Below are positions 37,601 through 64,000 of a stretch of DNA of 64,000 bases, in pieces. The stretch is from positions 43,377,440 through 43,441,439 of the forward strand of contig OX438743.1 in NCBI GenBank assembly GCA_949316235.1, written 5' to 3'. Under the pieces are notes generated by a model. The model was not told where the DNA came from and did not search any database. It saw only the letters and a program-made list of their open reading frames with translations. The first letter of the stretch is position 1; each line of letters opens with the position of its first letter. Made by a program: the position numbers and the translations under genes. The DNA comes from Oegoconia quadripuncta. Its lineage: Eukaryota; Arthropoda; Insecta; Lepidoptera; Autostichidae.

Positions 37601-38921
37601 GAACACAGAAAAGTATTTAGGAATACTTCAAATTTTAAGGGATAAGATAAGAAACCATTCCGCGGCGGAGCAAGAAAACTTAATTTTCCATCAAGATGGA
37701 GCTCCGGCTCATAATAGTCGGAGAGCAGCAGATTTTCTAAATGAATGTTTTCCTACATGGATTGGTACAAATGGACCGATTAGATGGCCGGCCAGATCCC
37801 CGGACCTCACACCATTAGATTTCTTCTTTTGGGGATACGTGAAAGATATGCTATACAAAAAGCGATACGAGAACGTAGGCGAGTTGCAAACAGAATTGTG
37901 CCATATCACATCGAGTGTTCACCATAAAATGATTAGAAAATCAACAGGCAGCGGGCTCATTAAAAGATTGGCGATTTGCGTAAGACAAGAGGGATCACAT
38001 TTTGAGCATTTAATTAATTAATTTACAAAAAAATACCTACTTAATTGACTACGGCAGTTTCATGTATGTTTTTTATTTGATTAAAATGATTAATTTCACG
38101 TAGTTCCTTTCTTTTAAAATACTATGTTACTTAGGCAGAGTTATTATTTTTTAGCTATTCTTTCGATTGGCATCATAAAAGTAGGGTGTTTTTTTTTTCA
38201 CATTTGAGTCGGTTCGATTCCCAGCCGAAGCAAATAATTTTTAGAAAATCTATGAATGCAGAATTACTAACTTTTAAAAATAACATAAAGTCTTCTTTGA
38301 GCAAAATTCACTATCTACGATATTTAAGGTACTTCCCCTTCATGTCCCATAACTTTGGGACGCCCTGTATACAACCTAACGTCATAAAGCCTTACGTTTT
38401 TATCGGAATAACCTAACTCAGTCCTACACTAAAATAGCGGGTTATTTGTTTTAACATTTACATCGGATTTTCTCTTCATAGGGCGTATTAATAATTCTAT
38501 CTTGAGATTGCGTCTCAAGTCTCAATACTTTTTCTCAAGTATCAACTTAAGGTCATCGCAATCTTGTGAACGGTTTATTAATTTTGGGAAATTTTACGAA
38601 GTAAAATGTGGCAGTATTTTTGACAACTATTTTGACGGTTTTTATTTTTGACAATTTCCTGTCACAATCAGCATTTGAAATAGGAGCAGACAGAGAAGAG
38701 GTTACTTAACATCAGGTGTGATTGAGGTCAAGTGCTAACGTGTTGTGCATAAAAAGAAAATTATTTACTAAGATAAATTATTATTTCAGGTGAAAGCGGT
38801 CCCGGCCGTGATAGCGATTAAGAACGGGCTGATTGTGGACAAGTTCATCGGTCTGGTGGACGCTGACATGATCACCAGCCTCATAGACCGCATGTCGGGC
38901 AAGAAGAAGGATAGCGCGTAG
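34527..38921 (+). CDS. Trx2: mitochondrial thioredoxin (Trx2), three exons
   Basis: Exons 34,527-34,667, 35,940-36,104 and 38,790-38,921 join in phase 0 to a 145-residue protein. Residues 1-~30 are rich in Arg/Ser and lack acids, consistent with a mitochondrial presequence. The thioredoxin fold follows: VIVNFHADWCEPCK carries the redox pair C64/C67, AVVDVEDNPEL is the central strand, and KAVPAVIAIKNG contains the cis-Pro loop (P107). The disulfide reductase role in the mitochondrial matrix is known for the family. The active site is CEPC rather than the textbook CGPC. Introns use GTAAGT..CAG and GTGAGG..CAG. Intron 1 holds a SINE fragment and a CR1-like LINE remnant. Intron 2 holds a complete mariner-like transposon and a SINE tail only 27 bp before exon 3. 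Confidence 0.93.
35165..35255 (+). repeat. SINE family A, 3' end fragment (Trx2 intron 1)
   Basis: 'TTCCACCTTCGGCCCCATCT' and 'AGGTATGATTGAGG' followed by CATGC and an A-run match the family A tail. Confidence 0.6.
35333..35810 (-). pseudogene. CR1-like LINE reverse transcriptase remnant (Trx2 intron 1)
   Basis: The minus strand gives LERVQNKFIRFLYLRQYGV, then YPTLFILGMIRYNVL and VNGDI. After a frame change it continues ARSNLLKEAPLTRALHTVN and IFCCALSLFTR. This is the order typical of the C-terminal end of CR1/Jockey-group reverse transcriptases. At least one frameshift. It ends about 130 bp before Trx2 exon 2. Confidence 0.7.
35940..36104 (+). CDS. Trx2: Trx2 exon 2 (active site)
   Basis: 55 codons with HADWCEPCKILTPK and VVDVEDNPELVHTFE. 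Acceptor ATGTTGCAG, donor GTGAGG, both at codon boundaries. Confidence 0.93.
36245..36514. repeat. left terminal inverted repeat
   Basis: It pairs with 38,099-38,369. Inside it, near 36,387-36,410, the complement of GGTTCGATTCCCAGCC occurs, an exact match to the pol III B-box consensus. Confidence 0.92.
36960..38021 (+). CDS. mariner-like DDD transposase
   Basis: 353 residues without stops. The N-terminus has two helix-turn-helix-like regions (about 8-50, and 85-112 with ASVREGEHEIGVSKSKIHRV) that would bind the inverted repeats. The RNase H-like catalytic core has WTDESNF (D156), FHQDGAPAHNS (D246) and SPDLTPLDFFFWG (D287). I count 40 residues between D246 and D287, so it is close to the DD41D (Visitor/rosa) group rather than classical DD34D mariners. 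The ATG is the first in frame and lies ~450 bp inside the left end. All expected motifs are present, so the protein may be functional (inference). Cut-and-paste activity at TA sites is known for the superfamily. In an intron of Trx2, with no sign of disruption to exons. Confidence 0.93.
   Translation: MAYQVSFDLMEAYFLNDKDISRSLRWYGVKYPDRQIPSRKVLKRLVNNLKTLGRFDKRPREPQQENHTINDEELGILIYFSAFPKASVREGEHEIGVSKSKIHRVLKKHGFKSYVEGRLVQKLLPGDTERRKNFCLDIQARLLEDPNFLDNIIWTDESNFSNNGMYNRNNNRIWSKENLLRVTETNNQVRFSLNCWCGLLKNRVFLIHFYQGTLNTEKYLGILQILRDKIRNHSAAEQENLIFHQDGAPAHNSRRAADFLNECFPTWIGTNGPIRWPARSPDLTPLDFFFWGYVKDMLYKKRYENVGELQTELCHITSSVHHKMIRKSTGSGLIKRLAICVRQEGSHFEHLIN
38099..38369. repeat. right terminal inverted repeat
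   Basis: Complement of the left repeat with a few substitutions. It contains GGTTCGATTCCCAGCCGAAG near 38,211. The same end is present in the deleted copy at 9.82 kb. Confidence 0.92.
38706..38762 (+). repeat. SINE family A, 3' end fragment (Trx2 intron 2)
   Basis: 'ACATCAGGTGTGATTGAGG' through GTTGTGCATAAAAAG. It ends 27 bp upstream of Trx2 exon 3, close to the expected branch-point region. Confidence 0.75.
38790..38921 (+). CDS. Trx2: Trx2 exon 3 (cis-Pro loop and C-terminus)
   Basis: 43 codons plus TAG: VKAVPAVIAIKNG to the end at SGKKKDSA. Acceptor TTATTTCAG. Completes the thioredoxin fold. Confidence 0.92.
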   Translation: MKAVPAVIAIKNGLIVDKFIGLVDADMITSLIDRMSGKKKDSA

Positions 38922-41695
38922 ACCGCGCGGTGACGGACAGACGAACCGACTGGCTTGGCATGCGGGGGTGGAGAGCGGAGGGGTTAACATTCATTGAACA
39001 TAACATTGAAACTAGTAATTAGTATTTTGAATTATCGAAGTTCATAATTTCATGGTCTATTTCGTTGAATTCACAATCACTCGAATTTAGATATTATTAT
39101 AATCTGCCGCAGTCCGGCTGACAGATGATTGCCTAGTGCTACTTTGTAGTATGCACGGTCACAAAAATAGAATTTAGAACATTATTTCATCTGTAGAAAT
39201 TTCCACAGATTAAGTAGAAAACTTTTCTGTATACACGAACAACCCAAACTTATTAATTCCTATAAGTTAGGAAGGGGGTAGTTTGGTCAGTTCACTAGAC
39301 ACGTAGACAGCACCATCACATTAGCGTATTTAACGCAAAACATTTATTTTTCAATGCCAAATGTCATCATTTATCGCATATTAAAAGTTCACATATTGCT
39401 AGTATTATTTTTAAATATTTAAAATATAATCTCTAAATAGTTTACAACAAAGTCGCTCTCCGTGTCTGTCTGTGCGCTTCGTTTTCTATACTATGCAACT
39501 GATTTTGATACGGTTTTCATTAATATTTATAGAATTTCTTTCGAAAGTTTCATAATGTATCGTCATTCATCATCATAAGCTATACACGTCCCTGTTGGAG
39601 CACAGCCTCCTCTCTCTGAGAGAGGGGTATAGATAGGTATGGGTTTTCTCGTACTAAATACTTCAGTGCTTGAACACGAAAACCTTTAATCAATGTGTGG
39701 TACTAGTGATGACCACGAGTGGAGACCACGCACCGGCAAGCGCAGCGTAGGACGTCCACTCACAAGGTGGGTACACGGCCTGATAAAGGTCGCGGGAAGT
39801 CGCTGGATGCAGGCCGCTTCCAACCGGTTGCTCTGAAATTCTATGGGACGGGCCTATGTTCAGCAATGGACGGCCAGTGGCTGATATGATGATGACCGTT
39901 AAAAAGGTTTACCTACTCTCGCTCCACTCCGCAGTCAGACACCCATACGGTTCAACTATACCACAGTCTAATTTAGTCATTTCAGCTTCGGTTTGAACAG
40001 ACATCTAAGTATAGCTCTATCTTTTTTCTCTTGCACCTCACACGTAGTTGAAAAATCATTGGACATCCGGCAAGAATGTACTACTGTAACATAAGATAGA
40101 TATTTTTATAAGTTCTACTAATTAGTGCGTCACTCTGGGGCGAGACCATTTAATTTAATGTCGTCTATTCGTAGAAATGTGCGTCTGTAAATAAATAATA
40201 TAGTATAGATAAGTGTAAATTGATATTATAACTTGTTATTATCAATTATTTTAAATGATTTGTTTGGATTTCTTGTTATTATAAGATACATAATGTAGAT
40301 TGTAATTTTATTTATAAATTAGTCTTTTTTACAAATGGGTCGGTTTGGACAGATATGGTATTTAGTTGGTCGTTACGTCGAGGACGTTGGATTCCGTAAA
40401 TAAGACTAGTTGTCTATAGTGATGTTGCACGAACAAGGCCCTTTAATAATGAACAAGCCTATATATAATATTGGTAGCGGCGCTGACTAAGCGATATGCG
40501 TTTATGTTGCAGTAAACCATTACGCTACGGTTAAACACCGAAATAAGGCAAGGCTATCAATACACTACACAGATCTAAAACTATGTCCATTCATACCCAT
40601 CTTAAAAAAGACTGAGCGCCCTTTGGAACGAACTTTTGGCCTTTAAGAGGCACAGAGCATGTCTTACTGTTGTTCCCTGTAGTAAGGGAATTTGAAATCT
40701 AGTCTTAACATTCGTCAGTCAATCATTAAATAGGTTACAATATAACATTAATAGTTATATCTTAAATTAGACTGCTTACAGTAGGGCTGCCACTGTCTAC
40801 TCTCGGTTCTTTTATCATCATGGCCTAGAAACCTAAAGTTTCTTATGCACATTTTCTAGTTTCAGATACATAGTAACTTTGATAATACTATTAATATATA
40901 AGTGCATTACATACCTAATGTTATATGTATAAGATATTATATTAAACTTAGTTCCTACTCGACACATATCTTGGCTTCACGCACTAAGCCTGCCTTATTT
41001 TTATATTTAGCTGTCACTCGTCACTTATGTCCCTTATTACTATATCATTCTCAAGTTTTAAATGTATTCGAAAACTATAATTTTATATTTTTACGGCGAG
41101 AATTCATACTCGAGAATTCGTTTTGTAATTTGAATGTTAGTACCATTCATGCGCATCATGCATAATAATATTGATTTGTGATTCGTCCAGATCGAATAGA
41201 CATTCTCATGGCAATATTGGTACTATTCTGTACTAGCATTACGAGACCCGTGTATGAAGGTTGGACATGCCCAAATACCGTCCGGAGAGACATACTTTGT
41301 GTCCGGCCAGTCGAGTTAACTCCGATCTTATAAATTTTATATTTTCAGTCTAGAAGCAGGTTACACGCTTAGAGCATGGTGATAGTAGGCTCCTCTCTCG
41401 TGTCGTAGAGACTACTAAATCTTAGCCGCTGTTAGTGGCGTATAATCTTTGAAAGCTTTTGGGAACATTTAAATGCATAAATTGTTCGACCTCATCCAAC
41501 GTTAACAGTACCTACTTAGGATTGATATTAGTACTTCGCGTTAGCCACAAAACTTTTAAAAAGTGATGTCACAGGTGCTTCTAGAGTGGAGCTTTTTTGC
41601 ATAAAATATTATATTATTTATAACTATAATTCATGATGTTTAAAAAACATAAATAGATGTAATACCTACCGTACTGCAGACTTTGAAGCTTATAT
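38922..41695. other. Trx2 3' region and intergenic DNA
   Basis: A possible distal poly(A) signal AATAAA lies at 40,190. 39,556-39,620 resembles an inverted RTE tail ('CATCATCATAAGC'). No other gene recognised to 41.7 kb. Confidence 0.4.
39715..39892 (+). mobile_element. RTE-type LINE 3' end fragment
   Basis: It translates in part as PRTGKRSVGRPLTRWVHGLI, and ends 'GGCCTATGTTCAGCAATGG' then GTGGCTGATATGATGATGA. This is the 3' terminus shared by the RTE remnants in this window. Confidence 0.75.
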
Positions 41696-41699
41696 ATTT

Positions 41700-41800
41700 A
41701 TAGAAATAAATATCCTTGGACATACACACAGCGCCACCCAATTCCACGCTAAGCAACTAGGCTTGTATTATGGATGGTTGATACTACACGAATGAACGCG
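41700..41800 (-). repeat. SINE family B tail fragment
   Basis: 'ATATCCTTGGACATACACAC', 'AGCGCCACCCAATTCCACGC' and 'TGGATGGTTGATACTACACG' match the copy at 1.08-1.18 kb. Confidence 0.65.
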
Positions 41801-41977
41801 CTCGTAGTTGCTGCCAATGGGAAACAATTATATATCTAGTAGGATGGCCAACATTAAGGGCTCGCATATTCTTCAACCTTATCGAATTAAAAATCATTTT
41901 AATTTTTTCTCAAAATTCGTAATATTTCAGAATCCAATCGGTCAAACTTTATATAAACGATTATTAAATATCTTTGA

Positions 41978-42109
41978 TTTAAACTGATACGTGATGTATC
42001 GGGGACCATCCTATGGGTCCATTTAAACTGATACGTGATGTATCGGGGACCATCCTATGGGTCCATTTAAACTGATACGTGATGTATCGGGGACCATCCT
42101 ATGGGTCCA
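41978..42109. repeat. 44-bp tandem repeat, three identical copies
   Basis: Three perfect head-to-tail units starting TTTAAACTGATACGTGATG and ending GGGTCCA. Each holds two small hairpin-capable segments (GATACGTGATGTATC and GGACCATCCTATGGGTCC). Confidence 0.95.
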
Positions 42110-43115
42110 TTTGTAGAGATTGCAAAGTAAATTAATTATAATTAATCTAAATTAACGTCTTCATACACTTCCAAATCACGAGTTTGTTAACGAGCATTTA
42201 CGGACCATACTGTGACACTTCTCCAGCTAAAGTACAATAACAGCGTCCCGTGTGTGACTGATATGATGATGAAACGTCAAGCTGGACAGTATACGAGTAG
42301 GTACTCACATTACCGAACTGCCTCGCGAACAAATTCCCTTTGATTTGGGAGCACTGTACCTCTTCATGTACACTATAGAGTTAGGAGAATTTCAAGTACC
42401 TACCTTTTGTAGTACGTATGTACCCTCTCCTAAAATTAGAGTCTGTAGTCATGCCACCTACTTATTGGTCGAGCCACCTATGCCATTTTTTTAATGCTAC
42501 GGTGTTTGTCATTTGCCTTGCCCGGAAGAAAAATTGAAGTAATTGTCTGTCAGGGCACGCGTAGACTTTCTGTATAGGCAAAACACCCAACTTTACTAAG
42601 GTCTGTCCTCTATCGCCTGATCTTTAACTATATGGGGTCACTCTGGCGGTAAACGCTATCAACAAAAAAAACAAATATCGCGTACAAAGAAATAAAGTCG
42701 AATGGAGAACCTCCTTTTTATAGTCGGTTAAAAACATTTAAAATAATAGCTATTTATTCATGAACCCTAACAGACATCCAAATTGTAAGTAGGTTACCTA
42801 TTTAGATATACCTTAAGTCCCATGTCCATTGATGGAATTGAATGTACCTAAATTATATGTACCTGTTAACATAGTATTAATACCTGCCGTTAGATACAGA
42901 ATAATGTAACTATTTCCTCTGTCCAAGTTTGGAGCTATTGAATACATATTTTTCTTGAAATGTGTTTTTGTTACTTTTCCCGAAATAAACTAGCAATGTG
43001 GTATAGGCGGGGCCGCGCGCTCCAAGTACTTTGGTATTGGGCTATACCCAGCAGTGGGTGGATGTGGGGTAGAAATGGTAACCACAGTCCATGGTCCAAT
43101 AAGACTATGGCGTGA
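42110..43115. other. intergenic, no gene recognised
   Basis: 'GACTGATATGATGATGAAACG' near 42,258 is an RTE tail. The rest is unassigned. Confidence 0.4.
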
Positions 43116-43117
43116 TT

Positions 43118-43410
43118 TTAACCGCCTTCGTGGCTCAATCAAGTCGGAGCTCGCGGGTTCGATCCCCAGCGGGGTACATGTTTAGTACTTGGTTTGATTG
43201 GTGGTAGGGCAATGTCTGCCTGGCTAGCTACCACCATTACCGCCACACAGTAATGTTAAATAGCATTGTTGTGTTCCAGTTGTCAGAGGTCCATGCCCCC
43301 CAAATAAGATGGGGTTTCCGGGTCAGTACGCTTCCACCTTCGGCCTCATCTTCACTTAACATCAGGTGTGATTGAGGTCTAGTGCTAACCCGTTGTGTAT
43401 AAAAAAGATT
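43118..43410 (+). repeat. tRNA-derived SINE (family A), full length, plus strand
   Basis: Head GTGGCTCAATCAAGTCGG and B-box GGTTCGATCCCC, then 'TTTAGTACTTGGTTTGATTG', 'CCGGGTCAGTACGCTTCC', 'CATCAGGTGTGATTGAGG' and the terminal GTTGTGTATAAAAAAG. The best plus-strand reference copy. Confidence 0.88.
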
Positions 43411-46400
43411 TACATCGCTTTTCATGGAATGGTTTGCGCTAACGCAGGATTTTTGGGAGCTCCGCGCCAATAACGCTGTTGTCCATCACTGGTGTGTGCT
43501 GTAACGCTCACGATCACACCCGCGGGAAGGGACGGGTTGGTCCTATTACTAAGGATTTCTTACTATGGATCAATCTCTAGAACGATTACGTCCTCCAACT
43601 CCACGATATGACAATCACATTTTTGCTGATCAAAGGTTTCTTTTGTGGAAGCCCGCTTCCAACTGCGAATGGAGCGGATTCCGTTTGACTCAAATGTATA
43701 GCATAAAAGTGGTAATATGCGAGGCGAATAGAGTCCGAAACACGCTGCACTCGCAATGGAAACCGGCCTTAATAAGGGTTCCTTTTGGAATGAAATAAAA
43801 GATTGTTATAAATTTAGGACCGACGTTTACTTAAAATTAATAGGTATAGAAAAAATTAACAAAATAAAAAAAATCAGTAGATAGGTAATCATAAGCTGTA
43901 CTGATACATTAATGGAGTGAATTTACAAATTGTTTACATTTATACATTATATACATAATTATGTACATGGTCCATATTAAATAGGCCTAACCTAACCACA
44001 GATAACGAAGCATTTATACTTATTTACAATGTGGAATCTTAATGACCGCAACGTAAACAGCGACGTACAACAGTAACATAGTCCTCTATCACTTACAGAG
44101 CGTCAGGTAACACGATACACACCTATTAAATCAATTTTAGAAAACTTACATTACTTTTACCTCAGTCAAATGCCAATAGGACGGCTATGACGACATATTA
44201 TTCTCGCAATTATTCGCACGTGGTGCGGAGGAGGATGGCATTACTTAGTTATATACCTGTGTTAGTCCATCCGCGTCTCATTCGACTCGGGGAATAAAAT
44301 ATTAATTAGGAGAATATAGAAATATAATGTAACTGTAGAATCATTAATTATGGTACACGTACAGGACATATTCGTATGTATAAGTAGAAAAAAAATTACA
44401 GTCTGATGACTTCTCATTGTAATGCTCGCTAAAGCGTCTTAAATACGATCTATCTTGCTGTACAGCCCGCCAAGGTCATGCACAACGCTGGCTGGATGCA
44501 AAACGACCGTCAACAGTCTTGACATATGTCAATAATTGTTATTAATTGTTTGCCGGACTTGCACGATAAATTTTGCGTCCAGCGAGGACCGGCACCACTG
44601 CGACCGTCATGCAGAGAGACATATGAATAACGCGAACGTACCTACGTCACAGCGATCATGCATCCAGCTTGCTTGATCGTGTATAAGCTTATTTAGAGCA
44701 TGTAGCGCGCAAGGGATTGCATGTCATTCTCATTATGGACGAAACACTGTCTTAAGTTTATAGAAAAATATAAGGCTTGTCTGTCGCATGTTGACTATAT
44801 GAAAAAACAAAAAAGAATAAATGCATTATTTAAATTTTGAGTCATACAGAATCAACTGCATCATTATAAAAACTATTACATAAAACCTATGGCATTACAT
44901 TACAAGATTTAACGTCCATTTTAGGGGAAGGTGCAACAATAGTGTGCTTCCATTTTTTGGCGTTAGGATACACTAACTGGTAGCATTATAAATAAAAAAA
45001 AACACGTGCGTTCATTTAACTCGTTCGGTTAGATCTAGCATACTGGATAGTGTATGCTACGTCCAGCACCGTGACCTTGAGCGGACGTACAGCCGTGCTG
45101 GACCGTGTATACGACGCTTAAATTAGAAGAGCAAATAATGAGAATCCTAAATTTGCATAAGTTGGGTCGTAGTTGTCTGTATAACATTTGGCTATTGATT
45201 CTGAGTAAATAAATAGAATAAACAACAATATGTACTTTTTAAAACCAGTTGAAATCACTTAATTTACCTAACACCTGCATACATTCAGTACATAATATGC
45301 GAGTACATAACGGATATCTATTTACCGTACCTGATTTAAACAAGTGACCTAGAACACCGTTCATCACGAGTGAGCACGTTGTTTGAGCCAGAGATATAGT
45401 CGGATACAACCAAACTGTCGTCGACGACACTTTTGCCAAAGAATACTAATTATCTTTGCTGTGCAATGTGCAAGATTGTCTGTTGTAACAAAATAGATAC
45501 GAGATACATTTTAATACATTCACAGACAAAATACCTCCAAAAATTTGCATGATGCAATTAAAAATGACGAGGGTGAGTGTGTGTCCAGTGTTTTTCCAGA
45601 TTTATGTTAATATCCGGATGTATCCGATTTGAGTGCGGTTTGTACAAGCGGAAAGGCTGTTATTGGGTACCACGTGCCTGGTTGTTAAAAAAAGATTATT
45701 GAAAAAGGACGAAAATTAAAGTTTGATGCAATTTGTCTGAACTTGTACATTCGTGTAAGTGTTAAAACTTAGCTGACAGTCGTCCAACGATAACAAGGCC
45801 CTTTAAGTCACCCTGACACGTTTTCCCATTCACTTGTATCGTCACAGGGCAGTGATTGTCACACGTTCGACATTTCACTCTCGATAGACATCAATAGGTT
45901 TGTCACTTTTGTTACGCCTATAAGAGTGAAAGAGATAGACATGCCATTCTCTATCGACAATAAAATGTCGAGTACACGAGAATCGGGGTCCATGTGTCCT
46001 GTAGAGTATAAACGACTAACTGTTTAGCAGAACATAATTTTCGAATAGATGAAAATTCGCCTAAAACAGTTCGGTAAAATGTTATTAAATAGACTTTAGA
46101 ACATCCATGAAGTATGTTACAAATACATTTAGCCATTCATACGAATTTGTGAACATTTTCCAAAGATCTTGTGACGATTTACAATAAAAGAATTATTCTT
46201 AGTGAAAAAAAAATCGTTGTTCTTTCTGAAATCACTAATCCTATATAAGTACGAGTGGGACAAACATTACTTAAATATAGTAATAATTGGCAAAAAAAAT
46301 GATAAGATTATCTAGATTACCTATTTACCTGCAGCCGGTTTGGATCATTTTGCCTAATATAGCCAAAGACCCGCACACCTGCAGCACACGTGTCAAATAA

Positions 46401-46580
46401 GTGTTACAGTTTGAATGATATGTCCTGGGTGGGTATCTAAGGGATAGATAATATGTATATGCAAATATCTAAAAAAAAAACAAAGATGTTCAGTGACTTA
46501 ACAAAAAATAACCGACTTCACTGAATCACATTACAAAGTAAAAATAATTTTATACTACTGCTACTACTACTGTTGGAAAT
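43411..46580. other. intergenic, no gene recognised
   Basis: 43,517-43,545 has 'CACCCGCGGGAAGGGACGGG', a fragment of the 'ACATCCACGGGAAGAG' repeat seen near 48.6 and 56.2 kb. 44.48-44.70 kb contains loosely inverted segments ('GGCTGGATGCAAAACG' and 'TTTTGCGTCCAGCGAGG'). No coding signal. Confidence 0.4.
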
Positions 46581-46585
46581 AAATC

Positions 46586-46640
46586 ACTGTTACAGACTGG
46601 TACAGACTGTTACAGACTGGTACAGACTGTTACAGACTGG
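46586..46640. repeat. 20-bp tandem repeat
   Basis: The unit CTGTTACAGACTGGTACAGA is repeated about 2.7 times. Confidence 0.85.
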
Positions 46641-48040
46641 TGCCGACTTCGAAAGATATTTTTTCACATACTAGAAATAATAGTAATAGGACCATTTCAA
46701 TAAAATATTTTTTTTCAAACATTACTCATCGGAAGAAAGGATACTACAAAAGATAAATGTAGAAAGTGGCAGGTTAAATCATCACAGATGCCGCGGTTAA
46801 AATATCTTTGTTCAGCAAGATTCCTTTCGGTTTGGCAGTGACTTAATTTGACTTGTTTTCCTTGCCCAATATGTAATCCCAAATATAAAGCATAGCGATA
46901 AACAGAGACGGATCAAATTGTTACTAAAGGTTCCGATTACAAATCTGTAACACTTATTTTCTGTTAACGCTTTGAACGCGATTAATTCCGTCCAGTTTGA
47001 GAACACTGTTCGAACACTTTGTTACAGTTACCATAACTAGGTGTATACGAGTATATGTTACGAATAATCGACTAATAATGTATAATGAATTATAGAATAA
47101 CCATCACATTATAAAGTCATGGTCAATTAACGAGTCTCAGTATCTCATTTATTATTATTTAATTATCTATTGGCACCTTATCCGAGGGCACATTCCCCCA
47201 GAAAAGCAACCTTAGTTACGTCTATGATACGATATTGCGCCTTAGTCGCAGGCAAGAGGAGACATACATACATACATATATATATATATATATGCGTTGT
47301 AATACTAGGGTAGTTGTACATCTACATGTCAGATGTTAGGTTTGCGCCCAGAATACTCAAAAGCTACTTAACTTTTTACATCGTTGACATTCAAAGCGAT
47401 AGAGAGATCATTATTTACCAGAAATACACAATAGATAAACAAGACTTAGATAGGAGTGTTATCTTATAAGAAGCGTTTGAGTATTCGTGCCTAAGGTCAG
47501 TATTACAGAATGATCGGGCCTGAATCGGCATTTGTATTTTTCTATTCCTTATAATATGAAATTATTTGTCCTTTCCGAAGTAATTTAGTAATACATGAGA
47601 GCCAATCTGTAGCACGGGCCCTAGCTTAAAAAAGCTTTGGTGTCTAGTCTCGTACCTAAGTCATATATTGATTTACAATCTTGTTTACAACATTAGTTGC
47701 AACTTTCAGTTTATAATCCACAAACTACTTTGGTTCAGCGGAATTTTTAACATGGTGTCCTATTTTTTTATAAAGAAAGGAACAAATAGTTTTATATTGA
47801 TCCAACGTCTTTTTGTAATTGGAGTAAATGGCATAAAGTAATGTTGCCAGACACTTAAATTCCGAGGCAATATAAAAAATGCAATCTGCACTACAAGGGC
47901 AACACCAAAAATCGGAGACCAAAAGTCAGGGGGGGTCATCATACATAACCTACGGATATTTTAAAAATAACCCTGTAGAAGTGCAGTGCGCTTACGCATC
48001 ATACGCGGTATCGAGTGGTCCAGCTGAGGGCGGTGGCCGC
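46641..48040. other. intergenic / pcx 3' flank
   Basis: A (CATA)n/(TA)n microsatellite lies at about 47,263-47,293. I see no confident poly(A) signal for pcx. No gene recognised. Confidence 0.4.

Positions 48041-64000
<15,960 letters not shown>

Larger units (their letters stand above)
36245..38369 (+). mobile_element. full-length mariner-like transposon (Trx2 intron 2)
   Basis: 2,125 bp, flanked by the TA target duplication (36,243-36,244 and 38,370-38,371). It starts TACAGGGCGTCCCAAAGTT and ends with the complement. The terminal inverted repeats are unusually long (~270 bp: 36,245-36,514 and 38,099-38,369) and differ at only a few positions. A single uninterrupted transposase frame lies between them. 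An internally deleted sibling sits at 8,846-9,817. High identity of the ends within and between copies suggests recent activity (inference). Orientation is the same as the host gene. Confidence 0.95.

Overview
The window looks like nuclear DNA of a moth or butterfly (Lepidoptera). It is AT-rich, gene-sparse and full of degenerate tRNA-derived SINEs, RTE- and CR1-type LINE remnants and Tc1/mariner-type elements whose words I recognise from lepidopteran genomes. The few host genes have spliceosomal introns. I cannot name the species.

Layout. 1-32,200 holds no host gene I can support. It is a patchwork of SINEs, decayed LINEs (one RTE copy split by an internally deleted mariner at 8,846-9,817), small inverted and tandem repeats, and a 2.5-kb minisatellite of 21-bp units (about 19.0-21.5 kb). 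At 32,267-32,605 (+) is a single-exon ORF for a TMEM218-like three-span ciliary transition-zone protein. At 34,527-38,921 (+) is a complete three-exon mitochondrial thioredoxin (Trx2, 145 aa). Its intron 2 carries a full-length 2,125-bp mariner-like transposon with an uninterrupted 353-aa transposase and ~270-bp inverted repeats, and its intron 1 carries a CR1-like LINE remnant. 39-48 kb is again repeats and unassigned DNA.

48,041-64,000 (-) is the 3' half of pecanex (pcx), a multipass ER membrane protein linked to Notch signalling. I reconstructed twelve exons (A-L, right to left) with compatible phases that join into one 650-codon frame ending in the family's conserved C-terminus. The 5' part of the gene lies beyond the right edge. 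The introns contain SINEs, a CR1 remnant and a second, broken Tc1/mariner-type element (54,844-56,500).

The most unusual feature is in pcx. Three exons (A, C and E) are each followed directly by a GC-rich tandem array whose unit is the last part of that exon, plus its 5' splice site, plus the first bases of the intron. I count 20, 18 and 11 copies of the splice donor respectively. One array has a 307-bp three-monomer higher-order structure. Exons F and I (and the far end of the exon-E array) have CA-type microsatellites starting within a few to about 20 nt of the donor, and exons F and H contain in-frame Gly-Ala tracts. Exon-3'-end/donor segments have therefore been amplified independently several times in one gene. 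This could be genuine biology (donor arrays, template-strand G-rich DNA) or could be partly an assembly effect.
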